Source: Bacteroidota bacterium
Lineage (GTDB): Bacteria; Bacteroidota; Bacteroidia; Flavobacteriales; Flavobacteriaceae
Length of the DNA: 64,000 nucleotides
Direction of reading: 5' to 3'
Assembly: GCA_024279425.1 (NCBI GenBank)
Contig: JAJRRO010000093.1
Coordinates: 124,001-188,000, forward strand
The stretch's first letter is position 1. The number at the start of each line of letters is the position of its first letter. The notes beneath the pieces are model-generated. The model did no database searches. It worked only from the letters and a program-made list of their open reading frames with translations, and was not told the DNA's origin. Below, in pieces: positions 18,867 to 28,693 of the stretch. The position numbers and the translations under genes are program-made.

Positions 18867-20732
18867 CTAATCCAATGCTTGCCAAACGTTATTTTCGGGA
18901 GTTACATCGGCCATTAGTTGTGAGGGGTCAATGATGACAGCGCGCACCTCATTAAGCGGCCTGTTGATCGTAAACTCTGTTGAAGGATACGCCCAAGGCC
19001 AATCAGGGAGAACGGTCCTTTTTATTTGGGGATAAGGGTTTTCCTTTTCTCCGCGCATCATCCTCAGCGGGGTATAAAAGGTCTCCCTTGTGCCATCGGC
19101 ATAAACCACTAAAATATCCAAGGGCATTGGCATTAGCCCAATGCGTTCCAAGGTAATATTTGTCTTTGCACCATCACCGGTTACGTTTTTAATACTATAA
19201 TCAATAGTGTTGGTAGTTTGAGTCCAATCCATTAAATACCAATCCAACTCCATACCAGAAACCTTCTCGGCGGTTCTCTTAATGTCGTTGGGCACGGGAT
19301 GTTTAAATTTAAAATCATCAAAATAGGTTCTAATGGTCTCCATTAATTTATCTTGTCCAATTACATAGCCCAATTGTGATAAGAAGATAGAACCTTTACT
19401 ATAAGCAGATGTGCCATAGGCAAAGTTATGTTCAAAACGATCGGCATGGGTGGTCTGAGGTTGTTCCTGACCCGACAATACCAAGTTAATGTACCCCTTG
19501 TACGAACCTTCAAACGGATTTTCTTTATTCCTATCCATGATTTTATTCATGCATAGATTTGAAATGAATGAGGCAAAACCCTCATCCATCCATTCATGTT
19601 TGGCCTCATTGGTGGCTAGGATATGTTGAAACCAGGAATGTGCCATTTCATGGGACATCACCCCAACCAAACTCCCGAACTTACGTCCGCCTGTTATTAA
19701 AGTGCTCATGGCATATTCCATACCGCCATCACCCCCATGGACCACCGAATATTGTTCATAGGGGTATTTACCAATATTCTGACTAAAAAAGGCCATGGCC
19801 TTGGCCGTCTTTGGTTGAAGCTTTTTCCAATTTTCAATAATTTCAGGGTCGTTCTTATATAGGAAATGCAGGGTGGGGCCATTTTCCATCTTTAAGGTAT
19901 CGTGCAGATAATCTGGATCAGCTGCCCACATGAAGTCATGTACCATTGGGGCCTTAAAATGCCATGTAAGGGTTTTGCCTTTTACTTTTTTGACCTTTGT
20001 TCCAAGAGCTTCATAACCATGTCCAATTTCCTGCGGGTTTTGCAGATACCCCGTTCCACCAACGACATAATCCTTGTCAATGGTCAATTTCACTTCAAAA
20101 TCTCCCCATACTCCATGAAATTCCCTTGCTATATAGGGGTCGGCATGCCAGCCTTCAAAATCGTACTCCGCCATTTTAGGATACCACTGGCTCATTGACA
20201 AGGCAACGCCCTCCTTGTTATTTCGGCCAGTGCGCCGAATTTGAACAGGGACCTGCCCTTTAAAATCCATTTCAAAAGTAGTTTTGCCACCAGGGGGGAT
20301 TGGTCTGGCCAACTCAACGACTAATACTGTTCCTTCTTCATTGTAAGAAACCTTTTGCCCATCTTGGGTTAAAGCGGTAGGATGCAAATACCCTATTTCA
20401 CTTGGGGACAAGTCTGCTATCCTGCTTTTGCCATCGACAACCATTCGCCTGTCAGGGTCTTTTATATTTTGAAGACGAATATCCATCTCACTACCCGGTT
20501 GAAACGCATTGAAATATAGATGATAGTAAACACGGCTCAATTCTTCTGGGGAATTGTTGGTGTAAATCAATTTTTGAGTTCCTTGATATTGGTAATTCTC
20601 TACGTTCATGTCCACTTCCATGTAATAATCCACATGTTGTTGCCAGTACGAGTTGTTGTTTTGGGCCTGAACAAATGGGCCAAACCCTAAAAAGGTCAAG
20701 GCAAGGAAAAAAGCTGATTTTTCGAATCGCAT
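18867..20732 (-). CDS. M1 family metallopeptidase, exported
   Basis: A 621-residue zinc aminopeptidase-like protein with a signal peptide (ending FVQAQ). The M1 motif HEMAHSWFQH followed 18 residues later by WMDEGFASF gives the HExxH-x18-E zinc site, and GGDGGMEYAMSTL is the exopeptidase (GxMEN-like) motif in altered form. The C-terminal part is helical and beta-rich. It is probably a periplasmic peptidase that trims peptides. It lies 14 bases from the S8 peptidase gene, same strand, so the two may form a proteolytic operon. Confidence 0.92.
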   Translation of the reverse strand: MRFEKSAFFLALTFLGFGPFVQAQNNNSYWQQHVDYYMEVDMNVENYQYQGTQKLIYTNNSPEELSRVYYHLYFNAFQPGSEMDIRLQNIKDPDRRMVVDGKSRIADLSPSEIGYLHPTALTQDGQKVSYNEEGTVLVVELARPIPPGGKTTFEMDFKGQVPVQIRRTGRNNKEGVALSMSQWYPKMAEYDFEGWHADPYIAREFHGVWGDFEVKLTIDKDYVVGGTGYLQNPQEIGHGYEALGTKVKKVKGKTLTWHFKAPMVHDFMWAADPDYLHDTLKMENGPTLHFLYKNDPEIIENWKKLQPKTAKAMAFFSQNIGKYPYEQYSVVHGGDGGMEYAMSTLITGGRKFGSLVGVMSHEMAHSWFQHILATNEAKHEWMDEGFASFISNLCMNKIMDRNKENPFEGSYKGYINLVLSGQEQPQTTHADRFEHNFAYGTSAYSKGSIFLSQLGYVIGQDKLMETIRTYFDDFKFKHPVPNDIKRTAEKVSGMELDWYLMDWTQTTNTIDYSIKNVTGDGAKTNITLERIGLMPMPLDILVVYADGTRETFYTPLRMMRGEKENPYPQIKRTVLPDWPWAYPSTEFTINRPLNEVRAVIIDPSQLMADVTPENNVWQALD

Positions 20733-20746
20733 AGTATTATTGGATT

Positions 20747-22369
20747 TTATTTGGCCTTGGATATTTGGCGTGCCATTAGTAATGCATTGTAAGCATTGAC
20801 AATTCTTCCTGAGGTGGAGATTTCACCCAAAGTGGCATTTTTAGCCGCATCACCCCCTAAAATTACAGTGGCTTTTGTACTAAGTCCTGATTCTAGAATA
20901 ACCTTTTTTACCTGAGAGGCACTTAAATTGGGATATTGAGACCACACAAGTGCTGCAACACCTGCAACTGCAGGTGAGGCCATTGAAGTTCCTGGCATAA
21001 ATTTGTATTTGTTGTTGGGCACAGTTGAATAAATATCTGTCCCAGGCGCAAACACATCTACATTTATAGCTCCGTAATTTGAATAGGATGCGATCATTTC
21101 AGAACCATATTTGGGGTCTAAAGCACCAACAGTTATGACATTGTCCGCAATTTCAGGACCATTGTTCACTTGGTCGTTAGGGAAGTTAGGATTGCTCGGG
21201 TCATCTAAATCGGCACCGTCGTTACCAGCGGCGTGTACAATTAAAACATCCTTGGAGGCAGCATATTTGATAGCTTCGTACACCCATCCGGCATTTGGTG
21301 AATATGATTTTCCAAAGCTACCGTTTATAATTTTAGCTCCATTATCAACGGCATACCGAATGCCCAATGCGATGTCTTTATCATACTCATCCCCATTGGG
21401 TACGGCCCGAATGCTCATTATTGCAACATTATTGGCAACTCCATTGACACCCTTGCCATTATTCCGTTCGGCAGCAATAATACCTGCTACGTGGGTGCCG
21501 TGACTTTCATCTTCTACCCTGTTTTGCGGGTTTCCATTACCATATTTGATGTCATTTAAGTCATAGGGGTTATCACCCACTACTTTTCTACCATCAAAAT
21601 CTATTTTAAGATTATAGTTTAATTGTTCCGTAAAATGTGTGATACCTCCATTTAATTCCTCAAATACTTCAGGAATGCTATCTGCAAATGTGAACATCTG
21701 CATCAAAACCCCGACATGTTGTTTTAAGGCCTGATCCTCGGTCTTAATTCCGGCAACATCTTTTTTTGTATAATCGCTTTTTTCCAAATGTTGTTTTACA
21801 GCGGCATCTGCATTTTTAACGGCCTGCAGTATTTGTTCATACCGTTGTTTGTTGTCTTGGGCTTTCTGGTATTCGCTATCAAGCTTGGCTTTTGCCTTGG
21901 CCTGTAAACTGGCATCACCTATTTTAAGTCTTAGGATTCGGGTATATTCCAATTGCTCATTGTATGACTCCCCTAGAAAATTGTAGCCATGTATATCATC
22001 AATGTAGCCATTATTGTCATCATCCTTGCCATTGCCTGGTCTTTCTTTCTTATTGGTCCAGAGAACACCATCCAAATCTTCATGTTTAAGATCAATTCCT
22101 GAATCCAAAACGGCAACGATAACCTTGACCCCTTTTTTATTACCGATGATTTGGCTGTAGGCTTTATCAACGCTCATACCGGGAATGGTATCTGTTGCCA
22201 GATCTGCATGACCCCAAGATTTTTTTTGACTTTCTGTGAGGTCAGAAACTTTCAACGGCATGGCATCTATTTTATCAATTGGGGTAGAAACCATTGTTGT
22301 TGCCCCACAACCCATTAATAAGGTTGCGGTTATAAACCCTACGAAGGATTTTGAAAATTTATGTGTCAT
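20747..22369 (-). CDS. S8 family subtilisin-like peptidase (lipoprotein) with a large insertion
   Basis: A 540-residue lipoprotein (GFITATLLMGC, Cys21). The subtilisin triad is complete: D89 in VAVLDSGID, H290 in ESHGTHVAG and S462 in GTSMASP. About 200 residues separate Asp and His, against about 35-40 in ordinary subtilisins; the insertion (roughly 110-270) is helical, Lys/Gln rich and probably coiled-coil (DNKQRYEQILQAVKNADAAV). Similar inserted S8 proteases occur in Bacteroidota. It is likely anchored in the cell envelope. The oxyanion Asn lies in IVHAAGNDG. Confidence 0.93.
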   Translation of the reverse strand: MTHKFSKSFVGFITATLLMGCGATTMVSTPIDKIDAMPLKVSDLTESQKKSWGHADLATDTIPGMSVDKAYSQIIGNKKGVKVIVAVLDSGIDLKHEDLDGVLWTNKKERPGNGKDDDNNGYIDDIHGYNFLGESYNEQLEYTRILRLKIGDASLQAKAKAKLDSEYQKAQDNKQRYEQILQAVKNADAAVKQHLEKSDYTKKDVAGIKTEDQALKQHVGVLMQMFTFADSIPEVFEELNGGITHFTEQLNYNLKIDFDGRKVVGDNPYDLNDIKYGNGNPQNRVEDESHGTHVAGIIAAERNNGKGVNGVANNVAIMSIRAVPNGDEYDKDIALGIRYAVDNGAKIINGSFGKSYSPNAGWVYEAIKYAASKDVLIVHAAGNDGADLDDPSNPNFPNDQVNNGPEIADNVITVGALDPKYGSEMIASYSNYGAINVDVFAPGTDIYSTVPNNKYKFMPGTSMASPAVAGVAALVWSQYPNLSASQVKKVILESGLSTKATVILGGDAAKNATLGEISTSGRIVNAYNALLMARQISKAK

Positions 22370-22385
22370 TTATCAAATATTTAAG

Positions 22386-22643
22386 TTAGTGTCTGTAATT
22401 ATAAAAAATGTATTGATTTATACTAGGAATGTTTTGAAAACCTTTTGAGGGGATTGTTAGGCCAATAGGTTTTAGCATCATGGGGTAAGCATACGGAGGT
22501 TTTTCAATGTTCAATTCAACTAAATTATTGTTTTCCGTGTCATGGACAAAACGGAACAAATAAAGGGGTTCAATGTACGAAATTCCCTTTAAATCTATTT
22601 GCGGACCAATATTTAAAATTTTGGCAAATGAAGAATCCGTTTT
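22386..22643 (-). other. Coding-like frame directly continuing after the MBL hydrolase stop
   Basis: After the TAG stop of the MBL-fold gene the same frame stays open for 85 codons and reads like protein (GISYIEPLYLFRFVHD, VELNIEKPPYAYPMML, GLTIPSKGFQN). No ATG occurs before the middle; a TTG is available. I do not recognise a family. It may be a C-terminal domain cut off by a nonsense mutation, a remnant of a separate gene, or a small gene with a non-ATG start. Otherwise this interval holds nothing apparent. Confidence 0.35.
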
Positions 22644-23504
22644 CTATTTGAACAGCTCTTCGAAGGTGTGAACTTGATCCAAACGAACACCTCTTTCTGT
22701 ATTTTTCAATGAACAAATCTCATTATGGGCATCGTGCTCCAAAAACAAATAATAATCCTTGGTAACAGCCTCGTTCATGAACAATTGCTTTTCGGTCATA
22801 CTGAGTAGCGGTCGTGTGTCATAGCCCATAACATACGGTACAGGAATATGCCCGGCTGTAGGGACTAAATCGGCTGTAAAAACCAAGGTCTTTCCTTTAT
22901 ATTTAATATGCGGCAGCATTTGTTTGTCTGTATGACCATCTACAAAAAGAATACCAAAACCCAATTCTGATTTTTCCAAAAAAGAACTTTTCCCTTTGGA
23001 TACGAATTTTAATTGTCCACTTTCCTGCATGGGCAACAGATTTTCTTTGAGAAACGAGGCCTTTTCTCTTAGGTTGGCCTTTGTGGCCCATTGCCAATGG
23101 TCTTCATTGGTCCAAAAAAGTGCATTTTTAAATGCGGGTCCATATCCCGTATGGTCTTTGTTCCATTGTATACTGCCTCCACAGTGGTCAAAATGTAAGT
23201 GGGTCATAAATACATCGGTAATATCATCACGGTGAAAACCATGTTTTTGTAGCGAATTATCCAAGGTATGATCACCCCATTGATAGTAATAACCAAAGAA
23301 TTTATCCGATTGTTTATTACCCATTCCTGTGTCAATCAAAATCAAGCGTTCCCCGTCTTCGATCAATAGACTTCTGGCGGCCATATCAATCATGTTGTTA
23401 CTGTCAGCGGGATTGGTCCTACTCCATATTGATTTCGGGACAACACCGAACATAGCACCGCCATCCAACTTAAAATTACCTGTTTCGATCGGGTATAATT
23501 TCAT
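22644..23504 (-). CDS. MBL-fold metallo-hydrolase (lactonase-like)
   Basis: A 286-residue metallo-beta-lactamase-fold protein. The zinc motif THLHFDHCGG (HxHxDH) lies near residue 110, with a later His in DGHTDKQ and Asp in FTADLVPTAGH and a terminal EHDAHN. This layout matches AHL-lactonase/YtnP-like and related hydrolases; no signal peptide is visible. The frame extends to 23540, but the ATG at 23504 starts the conserved part (MKLYPIETGNFKLDGG). It is divergent from the APC transporter. Confidence 0.88.
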   Translation of the reverse strand: MKLYPIETGNFKLDGGAMFGVVPKSIWSRTNPADSNNMIDMAARSLLIEDGERLILIDTGMGNKQSDKFFGYYYQWGDHTLDNSLQKHGFHRDDITDVFMTHLHFDHCGGSIQWNKDHTGYGPAFKNALFWTNEDHWQWATKANLREKASFLKENLLPMQESGQLKFVSKGKSSFLEKSELGFGILFVDGHTDKQMLPHIKYKGKTLVFTADLVPTAGHIPVPYVMGYDTRPLLSMTEKQLFMNEAVTKDYYLFLEHDAHNEICSLKNTERGVRLDQVHTFEELFK

Positions 23505-23557
23505 GCCCTGCAAATTAATGAAACATTGCGAATTGATCAAAGCAACCGGAATTTATT

Positions 23558-25816
23558 TTGCACTTAGGTTATTATTTAAAAAAGCCTATTTTTAAGGCTA
23601 ATTCAGGAAATTTGAAGAAACTTGAACGTAGCTTGTCGTTAACTTCTGTTATTGCAATTAGTATTGGTGGAATGCTTGGGAGTGGTATTTTTGTGCTTCC
23701 AGGTTTAGCAGCGGCTAAAACCGGTTCTTCAGTATGGCTTGCCTACCTTTTGGCCGCCGTATGTATTTTACCTGCGGCCCTTTCGAAATCAGAACTTGCA
23801 ACAGCAATGCCATCATCTGGAGGCACCTATGTTTATATTGAACGGGCCTTTGGACCTCTCCTCGGAACTATAGCTGGGATTGGATTATGGCTGTCATTAT
23901 TACTAAAAAGTGCCTTTGCCTTAGTGGGTTTTGGAGCATACTTGTCAATTTTAGTGAATATAGAGGCAGGTCTTACAAAATACATTGCCCTGATTTTTCT
24001 TGTGGTCATTTTATTCTTGAATATTCTAGGGGTCAAAAAAGTAGGGAAAGTTCAAATTGTCGTTGTTACCATTAGCCTTATGACACTTGGTCTGATTCTA
24101 ATTTTCGGATTGCCCAAAGTCTCTCCTGCTTTATTGGATCCATTTTTGCTAAAAGGGAATATGGGGCTTATATCTACAGTTGCCTTTGTGTATATTTCGT
24201 ATGCTGGAGTTACCAAGGTTGCCGCCATTGCTGGGGAAATTAAAAAACCGAGCAAAAACCTTCCTAGGGCCATGATCCTATCATTGTTCATAATGACCAC
24301 CATATATGTTTTTGTTGCTTTTGTTCTGGTGGGAAACATTCCTTTGGGCAGTTTGGAAACAGATATAAAACCAATTTACACGGTGGCTAATTTATTGGGC
24401 GGAAATTATATTGGATATATTGCCGCAGGGGTTGGAATCGTGACCCTTATTTCGATGGCAAATTCGGGTGTTTTGGCTGCCTCAAGATTCCCTTTTGCGA
24501 TGGCTATTGATAAGCTTTTGCCTGATTTCATGGGTAATATCCATTCAAAATATCTAACTCCTGTTGTAACGATTGTAATGACTTGCTTGGCTATGGGCTT
24601 GGTCATTCTTTTTCTTGATGTTGAGAAAATCGCAAAATTGGCAAGTGCATTTATGGTCATGATGTTCATCTTGGTCAATGCCTGTGTTATCGTCTTACGG
24701 GAAACCTCCGCACAGTGGTATAACCCTCCCTATCGTTCACCTTTTTATCCTTTCGTCCAACTTTTTGGAATAATCAGTGGGATAATTTTGTTGGTATTTT
24801 TAGGGGTTGGCCCTTTTATGGCTGTTTTAAGTATTATTACATTGGGAATAGTCATATATTTTAAATTCGGGAAAAACGCCACGCGTACCGGAATTTTAAG
24901 GAAGTATGGGCATCGTCCCGCCTTGTATCTATTTTACAAAAGAAAAAACAGGAACCAAATTACTTATAGAAACAACCAATCGACAGCCTTGCAAAATTTG
25001 GAGGGTAAACTGGCCTCGGATGCAGGTGTGGTTGTACCCTTATTGGGAAATGAAAAATCGCCTGAGATGTTGGTCGAAATTGCGGCGGCTATTAATAAAA
25101 GAGATAAGATACAAGCGGTTAATATAACCGAAGTTCCCAACCAAACTTTTTTGGATGCTTTTAGTGGGGAGAATCCTCGTATTGCTTCTTTGGAAAGACG
25201 AATTTCAAGATTGGGTGAATCCAAGCAGATTGCCATAGATTTTGAAGCGGTTGTTACCCATGAGATGTCAGACACAATCCATGAACTTAGTGATCAAACC
25301 CATTGCGATTGGTTGGTTATGGGGTGGAACGGTAGGGCACATAGCGGTATTTTGGTGAGCAACCCAATAGGATGGCTCGTGACCCACATTAATTCTGATT
25401 TTGCATTGTTCAAGGATGATGGCGTACGATATGTTAGTAAGGTACTTCTGGCACTGAGGCCAGGCAGAAAGGATAAAAATTTCATTGCCGTTGCCGATCG
25501 GATATGCCGATTCTATGGAGCCTCATTGACATTATTGCATGTTGTTCCTGAAAGCACTAAACAGGAGACCATATCTGCCATGGATGAGAATTCAAAGAAA
25601 TTACTTCTAAAAGTTGATACACAAAGTGAGGTCAGAATCATAAAAAATGACGATTCAATTACTGCTGTTTCCAAAGAATCCGCGAGTTACGATTTATTAA
25701 TTTTGGGCACCCCGCAAACAGATAATTGGCTTAGTGTGCTTTTTGGGACGGGAAGGGATAAATTCGCAGAAAAATCGGCTTGTTCTGTCTTACGACTTAC
25801 GATGAAGGATGTTTAG
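23558..25816 (+). CDS. APC family amino acid permease with C-terminal universal stress protein domains
   Basis: About 750 residues. Twelve hydrophobic segments of an amino acid/polyamine permease come first (AISIGGMLGSGIFVLPG is the TM1 signature), up to about residue 430. Two tandem universal stress protein-like domains follow, with the late motif LLILGTPQTDNW. The fused domains probably sense nucleotide or stress and tune transport (inference). The frame starts at a TTG at 23558; the next candidate is another TTG at 23612, and the first ATG falls inside TM1, so the protein must use a non-ATG start. Substrate unknown. Confidence 0.87.
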   Translation: MHLGYYLKKPIFKANSGNLKKLERSLSLTSVIAISIGGMLGSGIFVLPGLAAAKTGSSVWLAYLLAAVCILPAALSKSELATAMPSSGGTYVYIERAFGPLLGTIAGIGLWLSLLLKSAFALVGFGAYLSILVNIEAGLTKYIALIFLVVILFLNILGVKKVGKVQIVVVTISLMTLGLILIFGLPKVSPALLDPFLLKGNMGLISTVAFVYISYAGVTKVAAIAGEIKKPSKNLPRAMILSLFIMTTIYVFVAFVLVGNIPLGSLETDIKPIYTVANLLGGNYIGYIAAGVGIVTLISMANSGVLAASRFPFAMAIDKLLPDFMGNIHSKYLTPVVTIVMTCLAMGLVILFLDVEKIAKLASAFMVMMFILVNACVIVLRETSAQWYNPPYRSPFYPFVQLFGIISGIILLVFLGVGPFMAVLSIITLGIVIYFKFGKNATRTGILRKYGHRPALYLFYKRKNRNQITYRNNQSTALQNLEGKLASDAGVVVPLLGNEKSPEMLVEIAAAINKRDKIQAVNITEVPNQTFLDAFSGENPRIASLERRISRLGESKQIAIDFEAVVTHEMSDTIHELSDQTHCDWLVMGWNGRAHSGILVSNPIGWLVTHINSDFALFKDDGVRYVSKVLLALRPGRKDKNFIAVADRICRFYGASLTLLHVVPESTKQETISAMDENSKKLLLKVDTQSEVRIIKNDDSITAVSKESASYDLLILGTPQTDNWLSVLFGTGRDKFAEKSACSVLRLTMKDV

Positions 25817-25844
25817 TTTAAATTACTAATTTTAATCTAAAACC

Positions 25845-26385
25845 GTATTGACGCCAGAATTAGCTAGAATAGTAATATTAGACATTTTTGCGCAGTAGTT
25901 TGCTTAGAAGTTTAAAATCCCATCGATACTACCACTTATACTTATTGGCGCATCCCAAGTTTCGATATTGATTACAGAGTATCTGTATTAGAATAATCGT
26001 GATGTGGTGTTGATAGACAATAATGGGTTCAACATCAATAAAGCAAAGGGCTTGGGGTTGGAAGCACTAACGGCCAATATCTACTCAGATGCCTTAACCG
26101 ATACTATTGAGTTGAATGATGTTGGATATTTAATGGCTTTGACTGGAAATTCATGGGATTGAACTAAAAACCAATAGCATTATGATGACCTTATTGAAAT
26201 CACTAAAAATAATGAAGACATTATACACATCTTCTTAAAGACCCATGATGGTGATTTAAAAATAATGCCTTCCTATCAGTAGGGAATTTAAGGATATTCA
26301 ATAAGGGTATCGTCTTCTTAGCTTAGGGAAAATGTTTGGTCAGCACAAAACCAAGAATTTGATAATTGTTGGTACTGATTACACT
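25845..26385 (+). pseudogene. Decayed NhaP/CPA-type cation:proton antiporter with internal deletion
   Basis: One frame reads, through several stops, first an antiporter N-terminus (LARIVILDIFAQ ... KFKIPSILPLILIGA) and then, after a stop at about 25988, an RCK/TrkA-N type domain (RDVVLIDNNGFNINKAKGLG ... DVGYLMALTGNSWD). In-frame stops lie at 26160 and 26175, and a further open piece (HYDDLIEITKNNEDIIHIF) ends at 26280. The membrane core of about 400 residues is missing, so a large deletion joined the two ends. Later bases continue with mixed frames and no gene. The family match is from motif memory. Confidence 0.6.
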
Positions 26386-26473
26386 CGAATAGCGTAGCCA
26401 CACAGACCTGTGTGGTAGAGTTCAAATTAAAGGTATTCTAATTTTAGTATATTGTTTCCTCAAAAAGCATGTT

Positions 26474-26713
26474 ATGAAAAGGACACTTTTGTTTTTTACT
26501 ATTTTGGCTATTTTCAGTATTGGTGGATGCTCTACCGATGAGGAAAAAAATACCTGTGAATCGTGTACCGGAACAAATATCTCATATGAGCTATGTGACA
26601 ATGGCAATGGCACATATACTTTGTCAAAAGGTGAGGCAAACCAGACCCTAACACAGGCTGACCTAATAGGATTGTCCGTTAAGGAATATGTAAATATTCT
26701 TTGTGCCGAATAG
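26474..26713 (+). CDS. Small cysteine-containing lipoprotein, unknown function
   Basis: A 79-residue protein. The signal MKRTLLFFTILAIFSIGGC has a lipobox with Cys19, so it is probably a lipidated envelope protein. The mature part has a CESC pair, a Cys in ELCDNGNGTYTLSKGE, and a final ILCAE. I do not recognise a family; the aromatic/Gly stretch resembles small beta-rich lipoproteins of Flavobacteria. It is convergent with lepA. Confidence 0.7.
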   Translation: MKRTLLFFTILAIFSIGGCSTDEEKNTCESCTGTNISYELCDNGNGTYTLSKGEANQTLTQADLIGLSVKEYVNILCAE

Positions 26714-26738
26714 CACAGGGAGAATACGAGAGTAAGCC

Positions 26739-28535
26739 TTAATCATTTAATTTTAACACGGCCATGAATGCCTCTTGTGGAACCTCCACATTACCTACCT
26801 GACGCATACGTTTTTTACCTTTTTTCTGTTTTTCCAACAGTTTTCGTTTACGGGAAATATCACCACCATAACATTTTGCAGTAACATCTTTTCGCAATGC
26901 TTTTGTGGTTTCTCTAGAAATAATTTTAGCACCAATGGCAGCTTGTATCGGAATATCGAATTGTTGTCTTGGAATAAGCTCCTTTAACTTTTCACACATT
27001 TTTTTGCCAATATTGACCGCATTGTCTGCATGTATAAGAGCAGAAAGGGCGTCAACAGGCTGAGCGTTCAATAAAATATCTACACGCACCAATTTTGAGG
27101 TTCGCATTCCAATAGGCGTGTAGTCAAACGAAGCGTAGCCTTTGGAAACTGTCTTTAGCCTATCATAGAAATCGAAAACAATCTCAGCTAATGGCATATC
27201 AAAATTCAACTCAACCCTTTCCGTGGTCAAGTAGGTCTGATTGGTAATAAGACCGCGCTTTTCAATGCAGAGAGACATTACATTGCCTACAAAATCAGAT
27301 TTGGTAATAATTGTTGCCTTAATATAGGGCTCTTCAACACGATCTATGGTTGACGGATCAGGAAGATCGATTGGGTTGTTCACGATTAACGGAACATCGG
27401 GATTTTTTCGTGTAAACGCATGGTAGCTTACGTTGGGTACGGTAGTGATTACCGTCATATCGAACTCACGTTCCAATCGTTCCTGTATGATTTCCATATG
27501 AAGCATCCCCAAAAACCCACAGCGAAAACCAAAACCAAGTGCAGCACTACTTTCGGGGGCAAAGACCAAAGAAGCATCATTCAATTGCAATTTTTCCATG
27601 GAAGACCGCAATTCTTCAAATTCATCTGTATCAACAGGGTAAATACCAGCAAAAACCATAGGCTTTACATCTTCAAAACCTGCAATGGCATTTTTTGTAG
27701 GATTTGCAGAATCTGTAATTGTATCACCGACCTTTACTTCACGGGCGTCTTTTATTCCCGTAATAAGGTAACCTACATCTCCAGCTTTTATACTTTGCTT
27801 CGGGTGCTGTGTTAGCTTTAAAGTGCCCACCTCATCAGCAAAATAACTTTTATCAGTAGCAACAAATTTTATTTTTTGCCCTTTTTTGATTTCACCATTA
27901 ATCACCCTAAAATAGGTTTCCACACCACGGAACGGGTTATAGACTGAATCAAAAACGAGTGCTTGCAAGGACTCATTGACCTCCCCGCTAGGTGATGGGA
28001 TACGTTCTATGACGGCTTCCAAAATTTCGGTGATTCCAATTCCGGTTTTGGCACTTGCGGGAATCACTTCTTCTGGATCACAACCTAAAAGGTCAACAAT
28101 ATCATCAGTTACTTCCTCAGGACTTGCACTGGGCAAATCAATTTTGTTCAGGACTGGAATAATCTCCAAGTCGTTTTCCAAGGCCAAGTAGAGGTTACTT
28201 ATCGTTTGTGCCTGTATGCTTTGAGCGGCATCTACTACCAAGAGTGCACCTTCACATGCTGCAATGGAACGGGAAACTTCATATGAAAAATCAACGTGGC
28301 CTGGGGTATCGATCAGATTCAAAATGTACTCCTCACCTTTATAGGTGTATTCCATTTGAATAGCGTGACTTTTTATGGTAATACCACGTTCACGTTCAAG
28401 ATCCATACTATCCAGAAGCTGTTCTTTCTTTTCACGCTCAGTTACAGAGCCTGTAGAATCCAACAACCTATCGGCCAATGTGCTTTTGCCATGGTCAATA
28501 TGTGCAATAATGCAAAAGTTTCTGATGTGTTTCAT
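26739..28535 (-). CDS. lepA: Elongation factor 4 (LepA)
   Basis: A 598-residue translational GTPase. The G1 motif [11 protein letters not shown]2 RGITIKS, G3 [15 protein letters not shown] and G4 NKIDLP are all present, followed by LepA-specific C-terminal sequence ([25 protein letters not shown]). It acts on the ribosome during elongation and assembly, especially under ionic stress. Length matches the family (about 600). A -7 box (TATCTTTG, 28564-28571 on the minus strand) sits about 30 bases upstream of the start. Confidence 0.97.
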   Translation of the reverse strand: MKHIRNFCIIAHIDHGKSTLADRLLDSTGSVTEREKKEQLLDSMDLERERGITIKSHAIQMEYTYKGEEYILNLIDTPGHVDFSYEVSRSIAACEGALLVVDAAQSIQAQTISNLYLALENDLEIIPVLNKIDLPSASPEEVTDDIVDLLGCDPEEVIPASAKTGIGITEILEAVIERIPSPSGEVNESLQALVFDSVYNPFRGVETYFRVINGEIKKGQKIKFVATDKSYFADEVGTLKLTQHPKQSIKAGDVGYLITGIKDAREVKVGDTITDSANPTKNAIAGFEDVKPMVFAGIYPVDTDEFEELRSSMEKLQLNDASLVFAPESSAALGFGFRCGFLGMLHMEIIQERLEREFDMTVITTVPNVSYHAFTRKNPDVPLIVNNPIDLPDPSTIDRVEEPYIKATIITKSDFVGNVMSLCIEKRGLITNQTYLTTERVELNFDMPLAEIVFDFYDRLKTVSKGYASFDYTPIGMRTSKLVRVDILLNAQPVDALSALIHADNAVNIGKKMCEKLKELIPRQQFDIPIQAAIGAKIISRETTKALRKDVTAKCYGGDISRKRKLLEKQKKGKKRMRQVGNVEVPQEAFMAVLKLND

Positions 28536-28563
28536 TTTCCCTTCAGCCTCAAAAAATTAGATG

Positions 28564-28571
28564 CAAAGATA
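28564..28571 (-). promoter_or_regulatory. Bacteroidota -7 box for lepA
   Basis: On the minus strand this reads TATCTTTG, a full match to the Bacteroidota -7 consensus TAnnTTTG. It lies 29 bases before the lepA start codon. No convincing -33 TTTG is present. Confidence 0.45.
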
Positions 28572-28659
28572 GCTTAATTTATATTCCTCTACTGTAGGAA
28601 GGGACAAATAATGGCTGGTCTAGGAAACATTGAATTTGTTAGAACAACTAAGTATTGAC

Positions 28660-28691
28660 TTTGCGCCATGCCTTCTGATGCCTTATCTTTG
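28660..28691 (+). promoter_or_regulatory. Bacteroidota promoter in front of dusB
   Basis: TTTG (28660-28663), a 20-base spacer, then TATCTTTG (28684-28691) match the -33/-7 consensus of the primary sigma factor in Bacteroidota. The expected transcription start falls just after the ATG at 28694, which questions that start codon (see dusB). Confidence 0.5.
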
Positions 28692-28693
28692 CC

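Noticed and set aside
23558-23612. Reading the TTG at 23558 as a confirmed start
   Set aside because: It lies only 53 bases from the divergent gene's start with no ribosome-binding clue; kept as uncertain.
27420-27815. 131-codon frame opposite lepA
   Set aside because: Antisense shadow produced by the codon pattern of lepA.
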